The position numbers and the translations under genes are program-made. Positions 49,494 to 62,744 of a DNA stretch of 64,000 bases are shown in pieces. The notes beneath the pieces are model-generated. The model searched no databases, had not been told where the DNA came from, and was given only the letters and a program-made list of their open reading frames with translations. Source of the DNA: Apteryx mantelli. Its lineage: Eukaryota > Chordata > Aves > Apterygiformes > Apterygidae. Each line of letters starts with the position of its first letter. The first letter of the stretch is position 1. Where the stretch lies: NCBI RefSeq assembly GCF_036417845.1, contig NC_089980.1, forward strand, positions 109,951,169 through 110,015,168. The letters run 5' to 3'.

Positions 49494-52400
49494 GTATAAT
49501 AATTATTTTTCTAATGTCAGCTAGACCTACAAGCTTTCATTTCCTTTCACTTCTCTTTTCCTTTCCCCAGATTGTCCTGGTTTGTTTAGTCTTGAATAGC
49601 TCTCATTGCGGTTACACTTGCAAGAATTTTGCTGTACCAATCCTTAGCTGAAACGGCAATACATCAAGGATTTGATGGATTCTCAAACAAATGTTTTTTA
49701 GATTGAAAGCCTTTCTATGGGAAAGTTAAAGAAAGTTAGTTAAAATACTCAGCAGCTCAATGCTGTTGCAGTGCTATAGTTTCAGCTATACGGTGATTTA
49801 CAGATCAAAATAAAAGCCCAGACATTGTGCAGAATTAAGCCAGAGTCCTCAGAAGAGAAAAGCTTTTATTTTTCACTTCAGTGAACAGGCTGGCAGCTAC
49901 ATTCAGCATAAATGCAAATGCCTTGTAGGCCTTCAAAAGCAGTCCACGTGGCAAACACCACATGAGTTCATTCTGGAGACCCCAAATATGCAGAAACTTG
50001 TGCAATGCATAACACTAGCAAAGAAAGGGCACAACAGCGCCCAAAATAGTCTAGCTCCCACATCCTCCATTCTGTTTGGTTAGGAGGGTGTAAAGGGACC
50101 TCACATGAAACCTCATTGAACTCCTCTTGCCTTTGTGAGGGGAGGTGACCATTCATGTCACTCACTTTCCCAAACGTATTGAAAAAGGTGATTTTTCCTT
50201 CAGGCATTAGGGAATCCCTTACCTTCACCATACTCTTCTTCCCTCTTGTAAGCCTTTGCCATCCATTGAGCCCACCGTGGGGGCCAGGCTGTGCTGCCAG
50301 GCCTCTCCGTGCACCACAGCTGGGAAAACCACACGCCGAGCCTTTGGCCACCCTAGTCTCTCCAGGAGTAGATGGATGCCTTGGCTGGATTTAGAGCCAA
50401 GTTTCCAGAGGGAACCATGTGAGCAGCTAGCAGACTTTCCTAAACGTTTTCCTCTCCTACTTTGTTTTATTTTGTCATGCAGGTAAAATATGGCAAAATC
50501 AGTAGAAGGATGATAATATATTTAAATATGGCAAAAAGGTGAAAAAAAACCATAAAAATGTGAAATCTTTGAATTGTATAAATAATAATGATTAATTATT
50601 ATATTGATAGTACTGGCATAGTCATAATATTTATGCACAACAATGTATACAGGGGAAACAAGCAATATCTTGTAAAGAAAACATTTATGACCATATACTA
50701 ATAGTGCAAGAAAAGAGGGGAAAAAAGAAGAAAAGAATACTTTTTAGGTGAAGATTTAATTTAGTTTGAAACACCAACAAATCCAGAGTAGCTCTAAAGA
50801 AGAACTCATGTGACTAAAAATTTGTCGTTTTTTCCAGCTATATCAGTTGCCTAATAAAAGATATTGCCTCTCCCTACAAATCCACCTCACTATTATTTAT
50901 TAAGCCATACCTTTGGCACTGTGCAAGCAGAGGAAAACACAAGTGTTCCTCTAAAATAATACAGTCAGTTGTGCTATCACTTGATATTTGTTTATACAAA
51001 GTATAACTACATTCAAACTGGAAAGAGAAAGGTCTTTATATTGTGTTCAAATATGCAAGGAAAAGCACTAAGCAGCTCTTCCATGGGAAATCGAATACTC
51101 CTTTCCATCCACTAGATAGAGCTCAGGGACTTCACACATCAGCCCAGAGTTCTCTTGGTGGCCTATTTGTTCCTTCTGACATGCGACCTGGTGCTCTTTT
51201 ATGAGAAAAATTTAAACAAGCACGTTTGCAGAACTGTATATGTTTCTGTGTTTAGAAACATATTTGAAAGCTCATTTTATACGCTTTATATCATCTGTTG
51301 ATTCTCATGTTGGGAATAGTGGTAGAAAAAACAGTATTTTCCTCCTTTTATCTTTTTTTTTTTTAAAGTTTGTAGGATATGGCCCCAAATTCTCTTATCA
51401 TGTATTTGTTATTATACATTAACTTTCTTCATGTTAATATGAATACTTCAACCTCCAGTCTTACTTCAGGCATACCTTTTTGCTTTACCTGACAAAATGA
51501 CTAGGAACACAGATAATTTAACCATTGAAATACATACTTTTTGTAAATTAATGCCTCTTATTACTAGATTTTATTACCTTTACAATGACCTAATATTTTA
51601 TAATAATGTGAAACTAAACATTATCTTCTGAATTTAATTTTTTGGGGGTAGAATGTGAAATTTGGACCTTATGACAGTGTTTCTTTTCTCTTGTTGTTGT
51701 CAGTTTTCCTACTTTCCTCATGGAAAAATACTGTGAAATTGAATTGGGATCAAACTAATAAAGTCTCATAGATATGACTCCAAAAAGTATAGCTTTTCTA
51801 ATGATGTGACTGAGCTAGGGAAATAGATTTTTATTGATTTTTCTATACCATCTTATGAAGCTTTTGAAAAAAAAAAATTTGCTATTACATTTTATTAAAT
51901 TAAATAGAATGTTTCAAACAAAGCTCTATTTTGAGGTTGTAATTGTCCATTAGATTCTATAGTATTTTCCCTAAAGTTACTGCACATGCAAAGTGAAAGG
52001 CTGGCATGATATCCTTGTGATTAAGCGATCCATCTCTCTAAAGGAGGGCTGAGACTGCAGGAGGCAGATGGGGGTGAGGCACTTTTGGAGCCAGCTGGCC
52101 TGTTCTTTGGCTCTTACAAAGCTTGCCACAAGGCCATTAGAGCAACTAGGGCCGAACAGTAGAAAATACAGAAATTTGAGCAGAAATGACCAGTGGAATG
52201 CGTCAGGAAAATGTAGTATTTCCATTTTCCTATATTTACTTCCTTTTTTCTCCCTTCTTTGCTTTTACTGCTTGTGTTTTACAGGAGAACTCTGTTCAGA
52301 TTTCTGAGTGGAGAAGATGGAAAAGGTGAGCATAAGAAGGCAGGAGGGCTAAGCCTTTCTGTGGTGGGGGGGAAGAAAGGAATATATTAGAAACTTTCTC

Positions 52401-52612
52401 TCTGTGTAAGAATATTGAGCTATTAAGGAATCCAAGTACTTCCTCTGATTCTATATGAATTTCATACATGGCCCCACAGCTGCCTGATACATCCATTACT
52501 TTGATGGCAGAAGCCCGGGGGAATTTCTCTCACAGGACTCAGGTCCCTCGGGCCTCCCTGTCTGTCTGCGAGGTGAAGGGTCTCCAGGTGCTGCATCACA
52601 GGAAGAGCGGCC

Positions 52613-52630
52613 GGCGCTCTGCAGAGCGCC
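52613..52630. repeat. Perfect 18-bp GC-rich palindrome
   Basis: GGCGCTCTGCAGAGCGCC is its own reverse complement, with no loop. It lies at the end of a GC-rich patch of about 130 bp within AT-rich DNA. It might be a site for a dimeric DNA-binding protein or a chance palindrome. Confidence 0.6.
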
Positions 52631-55481
52631 ATCATCCTAAATTTGAGATTTTTCCTGATTTCTGAATTGGTTAGCTCTGGTTTTCCAGCTTGGTCTAGAG
52701 ATGATGCTTCCATAAACAAGCTTGACAGGCATTAAAGTAAGAGTTACAGCACATGAAGTGTAAAATGTTGAGAAGACAGAAGCAGATTCTAAATTAGGAT
52801 GGATTTCCATCTCTTTCCAATCTCTGCAGTAAAGAGGAAGAATGAAAATTTCATGTTTCTCATGGTATATTCTGTGTATTGTACACAATATTTCTGATGA
52901 TCATGAAAGAAAAATTATATGTGGCTGCTGTCTAGAAGTCTGGTCTCCTACTGACAAAAAGAGAGATCTTAATTCTGCTGTTCCATAAAAAGACAGATGT
53001 TTTTAAAATGCATTACAGTACAGTCTTCACCTCTTGAATGCGATAAGCTGAGAGATACAGAGCAAAGCTAACAAACAATGGCCACTTAGCTCCAGATTGT
53101 AGGGTCAGTACCTCTCATATGTAAATATTTGCAACAACCATACTAACAAGTTTGACAGAAAAGTTAAATCTCAGGTCTACTGCTGTTTTTAGCAATATCA
53201 CATCATCCTTCCAACCCAGGAACTACATGTATCAGGTTACCAGTGACTTCTATCACCAAAGTACATCTAGAAGCCCTGAGATAGGAATGGAACAAACCAG
53301 AATTCTTTTTAGTTTTGTTATACAGATGTTTTTTTCCATTCCTGTAGAGGACTCGCCAAAACAATATTTCTTTATAAAGCATTCTTAGCAAAATCTTCTG
53401 CTTGAAAGAATTGTAAAACTGGGCCTTGTGCCCATGTGCACACAGACACACAAATACACACACAAATGCACGCACAAATTAACATGCGGCATATAACAGA
53501 AACTGCTCAACCCAAAAAGTATAGTACTTAGCATGGTGCTAAGTATTTCAATTGCTAACCTTTAGACTGGGCAGGTAGAACAATGATTCAGGGTTTCTGC
53601 CTAGGGAAATTTGCATAATTTTTTCTCTATCCCAATAATTCACATTTTTCTCATATGAGATGAGTAATGGTTTTCTGACTTGATCTACTGATATAACATA
53701 CCATTCTAAGAGCTAGTTTGTATTTATCTGTGTTTTGGCTCCCAATGATATTTCATGAATGTCCTAACTCCAGATCAAATTGCTGCTGCCAAGATTAGTG
53801 ACAGATTGATTCCCCTGCTCAATGGTTGAGATGGAGATGCTCCTATGAGTGAAAGAATTCCGTATTTATTTGTATCATTTACATCCAACTTGATCATGGA
53901 CTTAACCTAGAACCTGATGTTACCAATCCTGGCAGGCTTCAGTGATCCTACTGAACAGACAAACTATCTCTGCCTGTCCTAATTTCTCTTCAGCTAGCCA
54001 GACATGAAAGACTTTGTTTTCTAGTTTTGAAAGAGAAAAGTGGTGCTGACATACTGTCAGGCTTACCATTATGTAGACCAACTGGAAATTTGACTTTCAT
54101 TTACTTGGTTTCATAAAATTTCAAATATGCCTTCAGACAAGGTTAAAAAATCTAGAACATTTTTCCATGTGTTTCCAATTTTCCTATTTTGGGATGAGTA
54201 TAAAACCCCGGTTTATTAATCTGTCTAATTCAGAGGATACTCTTCTGGTGTACCTGTGGAAGAAAGCACCAGTAAAAATAGTATTAATTCTACATACACC
54301 ATATTTTGATTTGCAAAGCTGTTTTCTAGGGCTAAAGAATATTTTTTTTTAACTCTTTGACTCTTCCTTAGTTCTACTTTCCTTAGTTTTCCTTTCTATA
54401 TCAAAATTAATCTGGAATTTTCTTCAGAAAACGAGTGAGAATCAGTAGCTCCCAGAATTAAACTGGAGCTGTTTTGAGTCATTTCTTTTCCCTGTTGAAC
54501 TAATTCTGCTAGGTGATAGGCTTCAGTGAAGTTAAGGGACCAATCCATGTAGCTGGACTACATTTGTTGTGATTCTTTCTCCGGAGGTATGACTGGACAT
54601 AAGTTATCTCATCTTACCTTAGATATACGCAATGTTAATGTCCACATCTGACCTAGTTGTCCTCACTCCTAGAAAATTCCAGATTTTGATACCTCTGACC
54701 TGTTATAGACTTCAGCTTCAGGTTAGATGACTTGTACCCTAGAAGTGCTTATTTCTCTCCATTCGCTGTAAAGAAATCCCATCTAGATCAAATTCAGACA
54801 TTCATATTATAAGCATCTTCATCTGGAGAGATTAATCCTGCCTGTCTACTCTACTTGTATACTTTATGTGGCTGTGGTAAGAATAATGACATTACACTCT
54901 GTTGCTGAAAGCAGTATGTAAAAACTCTGCTGATACTATTTTACTTCCAGCAAACTCTATTTAGCACTTGTTCATTTACTGAATTATCCAGTACATACAT
55001 AAGATACTATAACTTTCCCTATAAACCCCAAATATATTCAAACTGGACAGCTGTTATTTGGATCAATAATGGCAATCCAAATAAAAAGTGTGTTTCTTTT
55101 TAAATTATACATGTCCTGTTAAATTATGCTCTTCTGTGCATTGCTGGCAAAATGTCAGACAAGACATTAACAGGACAATAAGAGCATGAGGAGACTCAAC
55201 CTGTTTTCCAGTTACTCAAATTTTCACTTGGGAAAGGCACACCAGGGCACTTTCTTTCATAAGACCCTGGCCAACAAATTCTCGTTAATATTTATGATGG
55301 TTTGCAGCATCACATGGCTGATAGATCTTCAGCAAAGGGTGCTTTGGTTTGCTTATGTGTATCTTTTCAGTGGTAGTTCATGAAAGATAAGTATGTCCAG
55401 GCTGTTGCAGAAGTGAAAATATTAATGTGTAGAAAAGTGCCAGAAGAAGGGGTATTTTTAACTTCCAGTATATCTTCTTTG

Positions 55482-56078
55482 GAGATGGGCCTGGGAGTGC
55501 TGGTGGACACCAAGTTAAGCATGAGGCAGCAATGTGCCCTTGTGGCCAAGAAGGCCAATGGTATCCTGGGGTGCATCAGGAAGAGTGTTGCCAGCAGGTC
55601 GAAGGAGGTGATCCTCCCCCTCTACTCAGCCCTGGTGAGGCCACATCTGGAGTACTGTGTCCAGTTCTGGGCTCCCCAGTACAAGAGGGATGTGGCACTA
55701 CTGGAGCAAGTCCAGCAGAGAGCTACAAAGATGATTAGGGGTCTGGAACATCTCTCCTATGAGGAAAGGCTGAGAGAGCTGGGCCTGTTTAGCCTGGAGA
55801 AGAGAAGGCTGAGAGGAGATCTTATCAATGTATACAAATATCTAAAGGGAGGGTGTAAAGAGGATGGGGCCAGACTCTTTTCAGTGGTGCCCAGTGACAG
55901 GACGCAAGGCAACAGGCACAAACTGAAACACAGGCAGTTCCATCTGAACATGAGGAAAAACTTCTTCACTGTGAGGGTGACAGAGCACTGGAACAGGTTG
56001 CCCCGAGAGGTTGTGGAGTCTCCTTCTCTGGAGATATTCAAAACACGCCTGGATGCGATTCTGTGCAACGTGCTCTAG
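55482..56078 (+). pseudogene. CR1 ORF2 C-terminal fragment
   Basis: From [14 protein letters not shown] onward the frame encodes the C-terminal region that follows the reverse transcriptase core, ending [13 protein letters not shown] and TAG. The open frame extends back to 55380 through unrelated flanking DNA, so its first 35 or so codons are not CR1. It lacks every catalytic reverse transcriptase motif and cannot function alone. Confidence 0.9.
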
Positions 56079-56166
56079 GTGACCCTGCTTGAGCAGAGGG
56101 GTTGGACTAGATGATCTCCAGAGGTCCCTTCCAACCTCAACCATTCTGTGATTCTGTGATTCTTTC
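55482..56166 (+). mobile_element. CR1 LINE, 3' fragment with intact terminus
   Basis: The last part of CR1 ORF2 plus the complete 3' tail. The tail ends in CCTTCCAACCTCAACC followed by the repeated ATTCTGTG unit (56143-56166), the hallmark of CR1 3' ends. It is 5' truncated within ORF2 and inserted in AT-rich DNA. Over the shared part its protein differs from the 45.5-kb copy at only about seven to eight of some 190 residues, so both belong to the same relatively young subfamily. Confidence 0.95.
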
Positions 56167-59100
56167 ATTTTTTTAATACCTTAAACACTGACAGACACAG
56201 ATTTTAATATCTGTATTCATGTTACGTTGAATGACTCGAATTTAAAATTAAGCTACCAAAAACTTTTTTCTTTAAAACAATTCAACCTTTTTTTCTTTAA
56301 AACAAAAGCTGATGAAGGTATCCAAATAATGGTGCAATATGCAAGTTACTGTTAGCACTTCGCTAATTAAAGTCAGGATGTTCAGAACATCACTGGAGCT
56401 TGGGTATTGAATTTCCTATTAAAATTATCACAGTTCATGCTTGGCATGTTTCAGATCTATTTTCTTATGGGTTTGGGAAAAAAATAGTCCAGTTACCTCT
56501 GTCGCTCCAGAATGCTTGAGTATGGCTCAATGAGTCACTATAAATATATAATATTTCACCCATGAAGAATGAGTATAATGTTTCTTTCACAAGTATGAAA
56601 GATGCATTACACATTTTGAAGGTCTTTTTTTAAGGTGACTGAAACGTATGCTTCATACAGATGACCTGTTTTATTTGTTCTGTCAGGATTCATAGCAATT
56701 TGTTAATTCAAACAAGCGAACTTTCAGAGCTTGGCATTTTGTTGTGCCTGAGAGAAGCAAAGAAGAGGTAGGCAGAGTATTCAGGGCACAGACTGAGGGC
56801 AATCTGTGTTAGGATTTATGCTTTCCAAGTGTTTAAACATCGTTGTCATAAAGTGGACAGTAAATTAACTGTCCAAATTTATTAAGATGAAGAGAAAGTG
56901 TTTTGAAAATGACATCTTCTAAATGTGCAATATTCTGCTGTTGAATATGCAAATGCAGACTAGTTTAGGACTGTGGAATTCAGCTGGAAGTCCTTCTATG
57001 GCCTACTCTAAGTACAAGCTGTTCTTTTAAAATTACTTTAAAATGTTATTTCTTTTCACTTGCCCTGTATTTTTCCTTCCGAAAAGTTACAAAGTGAGAC
57101 ATGAACCATACTGTGTTGTGGGTGAGACAACTGTAGCCAGCATGCGGTACTACAATGTTATGAATCCAAAGCCTTAGAAGAACTCACTTTAGTGCCTGGA
57201 TTGGGTGCAAACAGAACAGAGAGCCATAGGGTTCAGGAACATTAATGTCAGATTTCTGTTCCCATGAAGGCACTCCTGAGTAATTCTGGGATGGAAATTT
57301 CCAGACACACACACCTTTATAGTGACTTTTTAGTGTGAAAAGGAGTATTACACAGTACTGTAGCAATATATAATACCACTATTACATGTTAAATTATGAT
57401 TTGCTTTATAATTCATGTTATGCCAAAAATTATGCTAATACTTATATTTTTGATAGTTATTTCTTTCCTGGAGTATGTTTGTTTTACTTGCTGCATTGTT
57501 AATTCCAGCAAGAAGTTGGATCTTTTGACTGAAGTGTAGCTTGGTTGTTTTCAAACTTTTTCTGTTTGCTGATCATTAAGGGCTTTTCAGTAGCTTTACA
57601 GACCACTTCAAATATTTTGCATACATATGGGGATGTATAGCATATATGATTTTTTTTTTAACCATTTTTGTGCAGGTCTTACAAGCAGTTTATGAGTTCC
57701 AGAGCAGAAATTGAAATCATTGATTTAAATCATTGGCTGATTCATTAAATTACAAAATAGATTAAATGATATAATAGTATATATTACTATTTCAGTTGAA
57801 ACGAAAGGATAGTCAATGAAAGGATAACCAAAAGAATAATCAAGTTTGATTAAGCCACACCTACTGTTGGTTTCCAGAAAAGTCATCTTCACAATTGTTT
57901 AGCTTTCAGATATTGACATACATGATTAGATTTGATAAAGATAGGGAAAAAAACGTTTTATTTGAAAAGTGCTTCTAAACTCACATTTGCAAAACCTTTG
58001 GTGAACATCATGGTGCAATATCCTGATGTCTTACTGTTATTTGATGTCAATAAAGTCAGTGTGCATTATAAGCATATACAATTTATGAATTTCAGTTTGA
58101 TTTTATGACCTGATTGTAGCTTTATATCTTACCTCTATTTACCCTAAACTGCTTCTTAATGTTTGTGGTATGCGAGTTGGAAATAGAGGAGATGGGAATA
58201 GTGCTATTAGGTCTAGCTGTGATAAACTGATTATCAATATCATCAGTATCTAAATAAACTTTATTGATGAAGAAGATATCACATTCTAGGTAAAGGCAGT
58301 TTCTTGTAAAACGTTAGAGTTTAGAAAGAGATAGACCCCCAGAAGATCAAAGAAATGGAGTCTAGCTGCTGTGTATTGAAAATCACTGAAGTTGAAAGAT
58401 TCTGGGAGAACTTGCAGAGGTTCAGAGGAAGAAAAGTAGCTTTCTGAAGAAACACTGTGGCACTGTAACAGAAGAGCCTTTGTTAACTACAGAACCAGCA
58501 GGAAAGAAGAAAGCTGGCGGCATGAGAGACCTCTCTGTGATTTGGGGGAAGAAATTGGAGAATTCCTTGTTGGACTAGCATTTGTGTGTAAACAAAGCTT
58601 AAGAGGGGAAATGCAGAGAGGGAACTGTGGGGAAGTATTCTAATGTTTTATCTATTAGTTAACAGTAATATGACCTGAAGAGGCAAATGGTAAACCTTGG
58701 AATTACCTGCAAAACTCCAGGAAGAAAGTGCTGAAACTAGTGGGAGACCTGGGGATGTCAAGAATGGTTCTGATTCACAGCAGACAGAGAGAGGAGCTGC
58801 TGCATTAGGAGTGGCCAGCACGCAGAAACATTTCAGAGAGACCTAGAAAAATGTGTTTCAGCCAATTCAGGCCAAGGAGACTTATTTAAACATGGAAAAA
58901 ATGTACCAGGGCAATAGTCTCAGCATTCTCCTGTGAAGTATTATGCTTGTAGCATTTGCATGCTGTCTATGGAAGCACTTCAAATCTAGCAGCATGTCTT
59001 CTGAATGTTCATAAGTCACTGTGTTCACCAACTGTCCTTCTTGAGCCACTGAAAATCAGATTAAATATCTCCTCATAGGAGTATCAGAGTCAAGAAACAA

Positions 59101-62100
59101 CCAATTTCTTGATAAATTTGACCTTGATAAAGTGTGCAAGTGATTATCTAGCACAGTTGCCTGCAACAGCAAGGAACTGAATCGGACAGTTGAGGAGAGC
59201 CCTTTCTGTCTTATGCTCCTTATGAAGCAGATTCATGTGTCAATGACACTAGGAAATAAAAATCCAAAGTTTCAAGTTGTTGTGAAGTCCCTTTTTTAAC
59301 AAATGCAACACTAATGTAAGCTGTGTTAATATACTCTTCAACAACTGTTTCCAAAAGCAATTTGTTTTATAACATAAAGAAAAACTGCCTTCCCAGACCT
59401 AATTTCATATTGTATACACAACTCCACTCCTACATAGAGCATGACAGAGGAAAGGACATTCATCAGACTTGTCCATATGATTTACCACACTATGGAAGGC
59501 GCTCAGGAGCTATGTGATGTGGATGGTATGACAACCTGCATAGTTTAGAACAGAGCTAATCTAAAGAGCAGAGCTGGTTCTAGTTGGTTTAAAGAGGGTA
59601 TTTCACAATAGGCTTTTTCCAGCCTGCTTTTGATAGCATGCTCCTGCTATTTACTTCTGACAGTATCAGTTGTGTGGCTTTGCAGTCAGCCAAGCTGGAG
59701 AGCTGATTCTGCTGAAAATTAGTGCAGAAAAAAAAGTAGTTTTTACTAGAAGAAGCTCTGTGATGTAGCCACATACATGACCGCATAAGCACTTGTGCTG
59801 ACACAAGGGGAAAGTTGGGAGCTTGTAGCCGAGAATAAGGTGACCTGTGGTTGGCTTAAACTGGCTTGAACTTTTTGTAGAACAGCCAACCAAGCTGAAC
59901 CCCAGGAGATCCCCCCAGGGGACAAATTCTTTTTATACAGACAGTACTTAATTACTATTTTAATACTTTATTTTCACCTTTCTCTTGCTACAAAGGTACT
60001 GACCCAGTTAGTGGCATTTTTGTATGCAAGCAACCAGAATACCTACTGATATGCCACAGAGGAATTTCCTATGATGCTAATGAAGACAGTAGTTATTCAG
60101 ATTTTCTTCAATGGGATCTATGCAAAGATTCATCAGCAGTTGTAATATATTTGAATAATAACAATAATAACAATAAATGCAGCCTTGAAATTAAAAATAA
60201 CATTTCCTCTTTTTACTATTTTCCATTTTAATCTGGATGCAAATCTCAGATAGAGGCTAGAGGGGTGAAACACTATATATACCTCATACATCCCAATAAG
60301 CAAACAAGTTGTACAATTCTTACTCAATAAGAAATAGTACTGTAGGAGTCAGATGTCAAAAATCCCAGAAAAATAACTGTTCTTAGAGTATTTTTAGCTT
60401 AGCTATTAGCCAGAAGTATTAAAATTGCATTCTGGAGCCTATTTGCAGCAGTTTTTCTGTCCAGCTGTGCATATCCCAGTGATTTGGATTTTTAAGTTAA
60501 AGTTCAATTAAACATCCAAAACTTTTCTGTTCTTATCTGAATGTAACCAGAACCCCAAAGCATTTTATCTTCCTCTACCAAGAAGTAATTAATTATAATA
60601 CCTTAGATGGTATGAAAGGATGGCATTTATAGCTGAGGGATCAGGCTGAGATTTTCAGTACATCAAATCTAACCTGCTGTGCATCAGCCCTAACCTTCAA
60701 CGTATTGGACTTAAATTCACAAGAAAATAAATCTTAATTGCAGAATATATTTTCTTCCTGTGACTTGAAAAAAAAATTGCATGCCAAAGAAAAGCAAATA
60801 TTTTTATTAATTACTCAATGGAAAAGTTAGACATTAATGCTTTCTTAATATCTCTACATTGAACATTTCTTTTGCATTTATTAAAGATCACTGTTAAGAA
60901 AATAAATGATATCTAAATTGGAATTCCTTATAGTCTTATACTCTTGTAGAATATCCTGGGTTATGATTGCTAACAGATATATACATAAGATGCAAAACTA
61001 ATTCATGTGTATTTCTTGTCTCTCAAGATTTAAAATGTTATGCTGATTGTAGAGGCAGTCTTGTTTCAGATTTCAGCAACTTCTGTGTGATAAGGTAATC
61101 ACAGAAAATATTTTGTTCTGATTATGTTCTTCCTTCAAGCATTCTTCTTAATGTTCACTGCATAATAGAAAGATATTTTGAGAGACCAGCTTTAATTATC
61201 TTTTAACTACCAAATTGCCCCTAGAATCTCTATTTAGGATCTAGGATATCAGCTATGATCTCATTGTTTCTGTGGTTTGGAATCACTGGGAAATTCTGCC
61301 TGCTTACAGGAAATTTTATTCTGTTTTTATTAGGAATGATTCAGGACAGAAGTTTTCCATGTACTTTCTTGCTCCTTTTAAGTCTTTCAGTTTCTAGAAT
61401 TAAGTTATCATCTTTCTTGGCTTCTTGAATTGTCTGCCTGATAGTTCTTCATTCAGACCATTTCCCATACACATTTGATTTCTAAGTGGGAAGTGGGGTT
61501 CAAATTTGCTGCTAATTAATGCCTTTGCTGAGCTGACTCTGTGCCCTGCTGTAGAAGGGGCTCCTCCCAAGAGGAAAATGAAGATCTTGCCATAGTATCC
61601 TCTCTTCTGTTTAACCTGTCTATTCTACCTGGTAGTTGCCAGTCCATGGTGAAGTGGATAACGAAACTTGCCAGTGAGTGTTTGAAATCATACTCGACAA
61701 CAAAACACTGAAATACAAAACTAGTAACTGAAGCCCATTCTGTCCTTAAGGAAGCCAAAATAGCTACAGACCTTTCAGCTTCTTTATAAATTGTCAGTGA
61801 ATAGCAGTCAGTGAAAAATGTAGTATTTCAATAAATGGAAAAAATAGTAATTATTAAGCATATGGATTTTTGCTGTTTGCAGGACATGCAGTATAATTTT
61901 GTCAAATTGCTTTCCCTAGAAATGGTGTTATGAAGAGTGGTTTGTTTTCTGGAGCTTTATGCCCTCCATATTCCACTATTTTTAACCTTGCCACTGCTGA
62001 ACCATTTAAGCTAAGTGCCTTTTTTTTATCCATAGGTATGAGTGTGGTTCTGTATTCCTGCTCTGCGGGACTTACGCTTCTGAACCTGTGTAGTAATGGA

Positions 62101-62128
62101 TCATGCATCACAGGGAAAAACTGCTCAA
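56167..62128. other. Non-coding, no gene recognised
   Basis: AT-rich DNA with short open frames and simple runs only. No gene, RNA or mobile element that I can support. Confidence 0.6.
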
Positions 62129-62133
62129 CTCCT

Positions 62134-62739
62134 GTGGTTTAAATCAAATCAGGATCAAAGTAGTTTATTGATTTATTAATGACACAGTTAACTGGCAATC
62201 AGTGAACTATGCATTCAGGATCAATATTGGCGATACAACAAATAAATGACAATACTAGATGCTTACAAAATGCTAATACACACCTACAAATGTCAGACAT
62301 CCCTCTGTAACTAATGCCCCCGGGGTCTGCATGCACCCCCAGGGCGCGCAGAGTCCCTCTCGCAGACCCTCGCGTGGTGCTGTGGGTCCCCCAGCTGGAC
62401 CCCCCGGGGGTCACCGGCCCGGGCATGCACCACCGTCCCCCCCTTTCACGATCTCCTGCACTTCTACTATCCTGCTTCCCGCAATGATTCCTCTGTGTCA
62501 GAAATCTCTTCGTACTTCCCTGGCTACTCTTTTATCTGGTTGATGGTTGTCGTTGTCTTCCTCTTCAGCGTTATCGGCTTGGGGCAAACGTCCCCAAGGC
62601 AGTTTTGGGTGTCCCAGCACACAAACTGTTTCACACTCTTGTTCCTGTCTCATTCATTGCTGTTTTCAAGGCCATTTTGCTAAAGATGGCCCATGTGGGC
62701 ACCCCACAGTCTAGATGCTGCTTTGCTTGATTTAAACCC
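62134..62739 (-). mobile_element. Probable solitary LTR or LTR-like element
   Basis: A GC- and CpG-rich insert of about 0.6 kb in AT-rich DNA. A 12-bp inverted repeat, GGTTTAAATCAA (62136-62147) and TTGATTTAAACC (62727-62738), lies at its ends, and CTCCT occurs directly outside on both sides (62129-62133 and 62740-62744), as expected of a 5-bp target duplication. On the minus strand a TATA-like CCAGATAAAAG (about 62529-62539) is followed some 360 bp later by AATAAA signals (62164-62177), the order found in an LTR. An alternative boundary is TGTGG to CCACA (62133-62708). No internal retroviral genes or second LTR are present, so it would be a solo LTR. A DNA-transposon remnant with short terminal repeats is the main alternative. 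Confidence 0.5.
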
Positions 62740-62744
62740 CTCCT

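Larger units (their letters stand above)
47426..55481. other. Non-coding stretch between the two CR1 copies
   Basis: No host gene recognised. It includes a set of competing hairpins at 49434-49493 and a GC-richer patch at 50.2-50.4 kb with a 127-codon minus-strand frame (49968-50351) that resembles nothing I know. A second GC-rich patch with an 18-bp palindrome lies at 52.5-52.63 kb. Confidence 0.5.

Noticed and set aside
49968..50351. 127-codon minus-strand frame in a GC-richer patch
   Set aside because: No family recognised and no splice or promoter context; the GC-richer patch lengthens chance frames.
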